This document shows positions 5,339 to 7,228 of a DNA stretch of 7,228 nucleotides, piece by piece (within the stretch, counting starts at the first letter, position 1; every line of letters begins with the position of its first letter). The notes beneath the pieces are model-generated. The model saw only the letters and a list, made by a program, of their open reading frames with translations, made no database searches and was not told where the DNA came from. The position numbers and the translations under genes are program-made. The DNA is from Candidatus Poseidoniales archaeon (GTDB taxonomy: Archaea; Thermoplasmatota; Poseidoniia; Poseidoniales; Poseidoniaceae): positions 17,508 to 24,735 of the forward strand of contig QQSG01000064.1 of the NCBI GenBank assembly GCA_003602665.1. Reading direction: 5' to 3'.

Positions 5339-6934
5339 ATGGGAAAACACAACATCGGTGGAAGCCGAATCGTATCCGTCAGCATACCTGAAGACGTTGC
5401 TCAAGAACTCGACCGTTGGACTGGTGGCGGTAAGAATATGGGCCGCAGTGCCTGGATTGTTCAAGCCATTCGAAGTCGATTGGATGTAAAAAGTACCTAT
5501 TCTCAAACCTATACTCCTCCGAGTCCAAAAGCTCCCAAATCAGACGTTGAATTTCGTATTGAAACCGACACGATGGGAGAGATGAAGGTCCCTGGAGACA
5601 CATATTACGGCTGTCAGACTGCACGATCTTTGGTTAATTTTGACATTGGTGAAGACGTCATGCCAAAACCACTTATCCGTGCATTTGGAATCCTAAAGGC
5701 GGCTGCTGCAAGAACAAATCGAGACCTTGGTGTCCTCGATGCAGAGATCGCTGGACTGGTTATTGATACTGCAGAAGAAGTCATGAATGGCGATCATGAT
5801 GCTCATTTCCCTCTACGAATCTGGCAAACAGGTTCCGGAACTCAAACCAATATGAACTCAAATGAAGTCATTGCAAACAGAGCCATTGAGATGGCAGGTG
5901 GTGTACTTGGAAGTAAATCACCCGTTCACCCAAACGATCACGTCAACAAGGGGCAATCTTCCAATGATACATTTCCTACAGCCATGCATATTGCTGCTGC
6001 TGAAGAGATTGAACATCGTCTCTTCAAAGCCGTTCGAGGGTTAACAAGAAAATTAAGGGCAAAGCAGAAAGATTTCAAAAATATCGTAAAGATTGGACGC
6101 ACCCATCTTATGGACGCCACTCCTTTGACACTCGGACAAGAGTTTAGCGGCTATGTTCACATGCTTGAAGCTGATTTACGCAGAATTGAATTCGCTCAGA
6201 AGGATTTGTTTGAACTCGCACTCGGCGGAACTGCTGTCGGTACTGGACTCAATTCTCATCCTAAATTTGCTGAACAAGTGGCCCAGCGCATTGCAGAACG
6301 AACAGAGTTACCGTTTGTGAGTGCAGAAAACAAGTTTGCACAATTGTCTGCTCACGATGCAATTGTTGCAGCCAGTGGGGCATTGAATACGCTTGCAGTC
6401 AGTTTAATGAAAATTGCAAACGATGTGCGCTGGCTTGGTTCTGGTCCTCGTTGCGGATTAGGTGAACTATCCCTACCTGCAAACGAACCTGGAAGCAGTA
6501 TCATGCCAGGGAAAGTCAATCCAACACAATCAGAAGCGATGACGATGATCTGTTGTCAGGTCATGGGCAACCATACTGCGATCACAATGGGAGGGAGTCA
6601 AGGGAACTTTGAACTCAACGTCTTCAAGCCAATGATGATTCACAATCTCTTACACAGTATACGCTTGCTTAGTGACGCATGTGTCTCATTTGGAGAACGC
6701 TGCATTGAAGGTCTTGAAGCGAATGAAGAGATGATTCAGAAACATCTTGACAGTTCCCTCATGTTGGTAACTGCTCTGAACAACCATATCGGCTACGATA
6801 AATCTGCAAAGATTGCCAAGAATGCCCACGAGAAAGGAATCACATTACGAGAAAGCGCTCTCGAACTTGGCCTTCTAACGAACGAACAATTCGATGAATG
6901 GGTTCGTCCAGAAGATATGACCAGCCCAAAGTGA
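5339..6934 (+). CDS. fumC: Class II fumarase (fumarate hydratase) with N-terminal ribbon-helix-helix DNA-binding domain
   Basis: Interconverts fumarate and L-malate in the TCA cycle; class II enzymes are iron-independent homotetramers. Seen, numbering from ATG 5339 (531 residues): residues 9-48 match a CopG/Arc-type ribbon-helix-helix domain, with a beta strand S-R-I-V-S-V-S-I, helix A 17-27 and helix B 34-48 after G-R-S. A Pro/Ser/Tyr-rich linker spans 49-68. The fumarase core (69-531, about 463 residues, normal length) has SGTQTNMNSNEV (166-177), HPNDHVNKGQSSND (197-210), GRTH with catalytic His256, and the signature GSSIMPGKVNP (385-395) carrying the catalytic serine. Gly391 and Thr396-Gln397 favour fumarase over aspartase. 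The frame is unbroken, and the core has no Met of its own until residue 79, after its first conserved strand. A true fusion is therefore likely, not two genes. The start fits a TATA box 26 nt upstream. Autoregulation is inference. Confidence 0.95.
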   Translation: MGKHNIGGSRIVSVSIPEDVAQELDRWTGGGKNMGRSAWIVQAIRSRLDVKSTYSQTYTPPSPKAPKSDVEFRIETDTMGEMKVPGDTYYGCQTARSLVNFDIGEDVMPKPLIRAFGILKAAAARTNRDLGVLDAEIAGLVIDTAEEVMNGDHDAHFPLRIWQTGSGTQTNMNSNEVIANRAIEMAGGVLGSKSPVHPNDHVNKGQSSNDTFPTAMHIAAAEEIEHRLFKAVRGLTRKLRAKQKDFKNIVKIGRTHLMDATPLTLGQEFSGYVHMLEADLRRIEFAQKDLFELALGGTAVGTGLNSHPKFAEQVAQRIAERTELPFVSAENKFAQLSAHDAIVAASGALNTLAVSLMKIANDVRWLGSGPRCGLGELSLPANEPGSSIMPGKVNPTQSEAMTMICCQVMGNHTAITMGGSQGNFELNVFKPMMIHNLLHSIRLLSDACVSFGERCIEGLEANEEMIQKHLDSSLMLVTALNNHIGYDKSAKIAKNAHEKGITLRESALELGLLTNEQFDEWVRPEDMTSPK

Positions 6935-6940
6935 TCACTT
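6929..6940. other. Second zero-gap convergent stop junction within a 12-bp palindrome
   Basis: The fumarase TGA (6932-6934) abuts TCA (6935-6937), the stop of the minus-strand gene. The flanking bases extend the perfect palindrome to AAGTGATCACTT. It is the same junction type as at 4856-4861. Confidence 0.9.
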
Positions 6941-7228
6941 CGTAGGCGGATTGAACAGAACCGAGCGTTGAACAAAGAGTGCAACTAAGGGGATTCCAAC
7001 CCATTGATTCCATTCAAGAACCAAATACAGAGCATACATTGTCATGAAGAATATCCCAAAGGCGATAACTAACCCCACAATTGAATACGGCGCACTTTTT
7101 GGCCTCGGATCAATGAAATCATACACGAAGTACTGGCCAAAGAATCTCGCCCAAATAAACGCGAAGTAGAAGTATATTCCACCAAGGAAACCACCAAGAA
7201 TGACGCCTTCTGGAAGCACTTCAATCGA
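6935..7228 (-). CDS. Membrane protein of unknown function, 5' part probably outside window (partial)
   Basis: Seen: 97 codons plus stop on the minus strand, open to the right edge. A GTG at 7219-7217 is a possible start, but the frame continues beyond it without a stop and no promoter can be judged, so the gene is likely cut by the window. Three hydrophobic segments are visible: a Gly/aromatic-rich one from G-V-I-L-G-G to F-I-W-A-R-F-F, a second Y-S-I-V-G to Y-L-V-L, and a third W-V-G-I-P to V-L-F. A polar loop with D-F-I-D-P-R-P-K lies between the first two. I do not recognise the family. It converges with the fumarase gene with no spacer. Confidence 0.7.
   Translation of the reverse strand, partial: SIEVLPEGVILGGFLGGIYFYFAFIWARFFGQYFVYDFIDPRPKSAPYSIVGLVIAFGIFFMTMYALYLVLEWNQWVGIPLVALFVQRSVLFNPPTK

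Overview
The window most likely comes from an archaeon, probably of the Thermoplasmatota / marine group II (Poseidoniia) kind. This is an inference from several signs. At five gene starts a TATA-like box lies about 24-26 nt upstream of the start codon, the spacing expected for leaderless archaeal transcripts (three are fairly clear, two weak). The one clear Shine-Dalgarno is at an internal operon gene. The cyclophilin is of the compact archaeal/bacterial type, and a membrane-anchored protein with many N-X-S/T sequons ends in an Ig-like domain. Genes are packed with almost no spacers. No RNA gene, insertion sequence or CRISPR array was seen, and no gene-free stretch exceeds about 110 bases.

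Left part, minus strand: a YkgJ-type Cys-cluster protein runs off the left edge, preceded 29 nt upstream by a glutathione peroxidase; the two may be co-transcribed. A divergent spacer of about 110 nt follows. Middle part, plus strand: a polytopic membrane protein of unknown function (537 aa, about 12 TM segments) overlaps by 8 nt a single-pass surface protein with three tandem 83-residue modules and a C-terminal Ig-like domain. This two-gene unit is the best candidate for an undescribed system. A cyclophilin peptidyl-prolyl isomerase and a small coiled-coil/acidic protein follow.

Right part: the coiled-coil gene converges with no spacer on a small four-TM protein (minus strand). A divergent promoter region of 93 nt then leads to the most striking gene: a class II fumarase whose N-terminus carries a ribbon-helix-helix (CopG/Arc-type) DNA-binding domain in the same uninterrupted frame. 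Inverted repeats surround its TATA box, so autoregulation by the enzyme itself is a testable idea. The fumarase gene in turn converges with no spacer on a membrane protein that runs off the right edge. Both convergent junctions consist of two back-to-back TGA stops forming the palindrome TGATCA.

Known functions present are the TCA cycle (fumarate hydration), peroxide detoxification, proline isomerisation in protein folding, and probable metal-cluster binding. Five genes cannot be given a function from sequence: 852-2465, 2458-4002, 4589-4858, 4859-5245 and 6935-7228.
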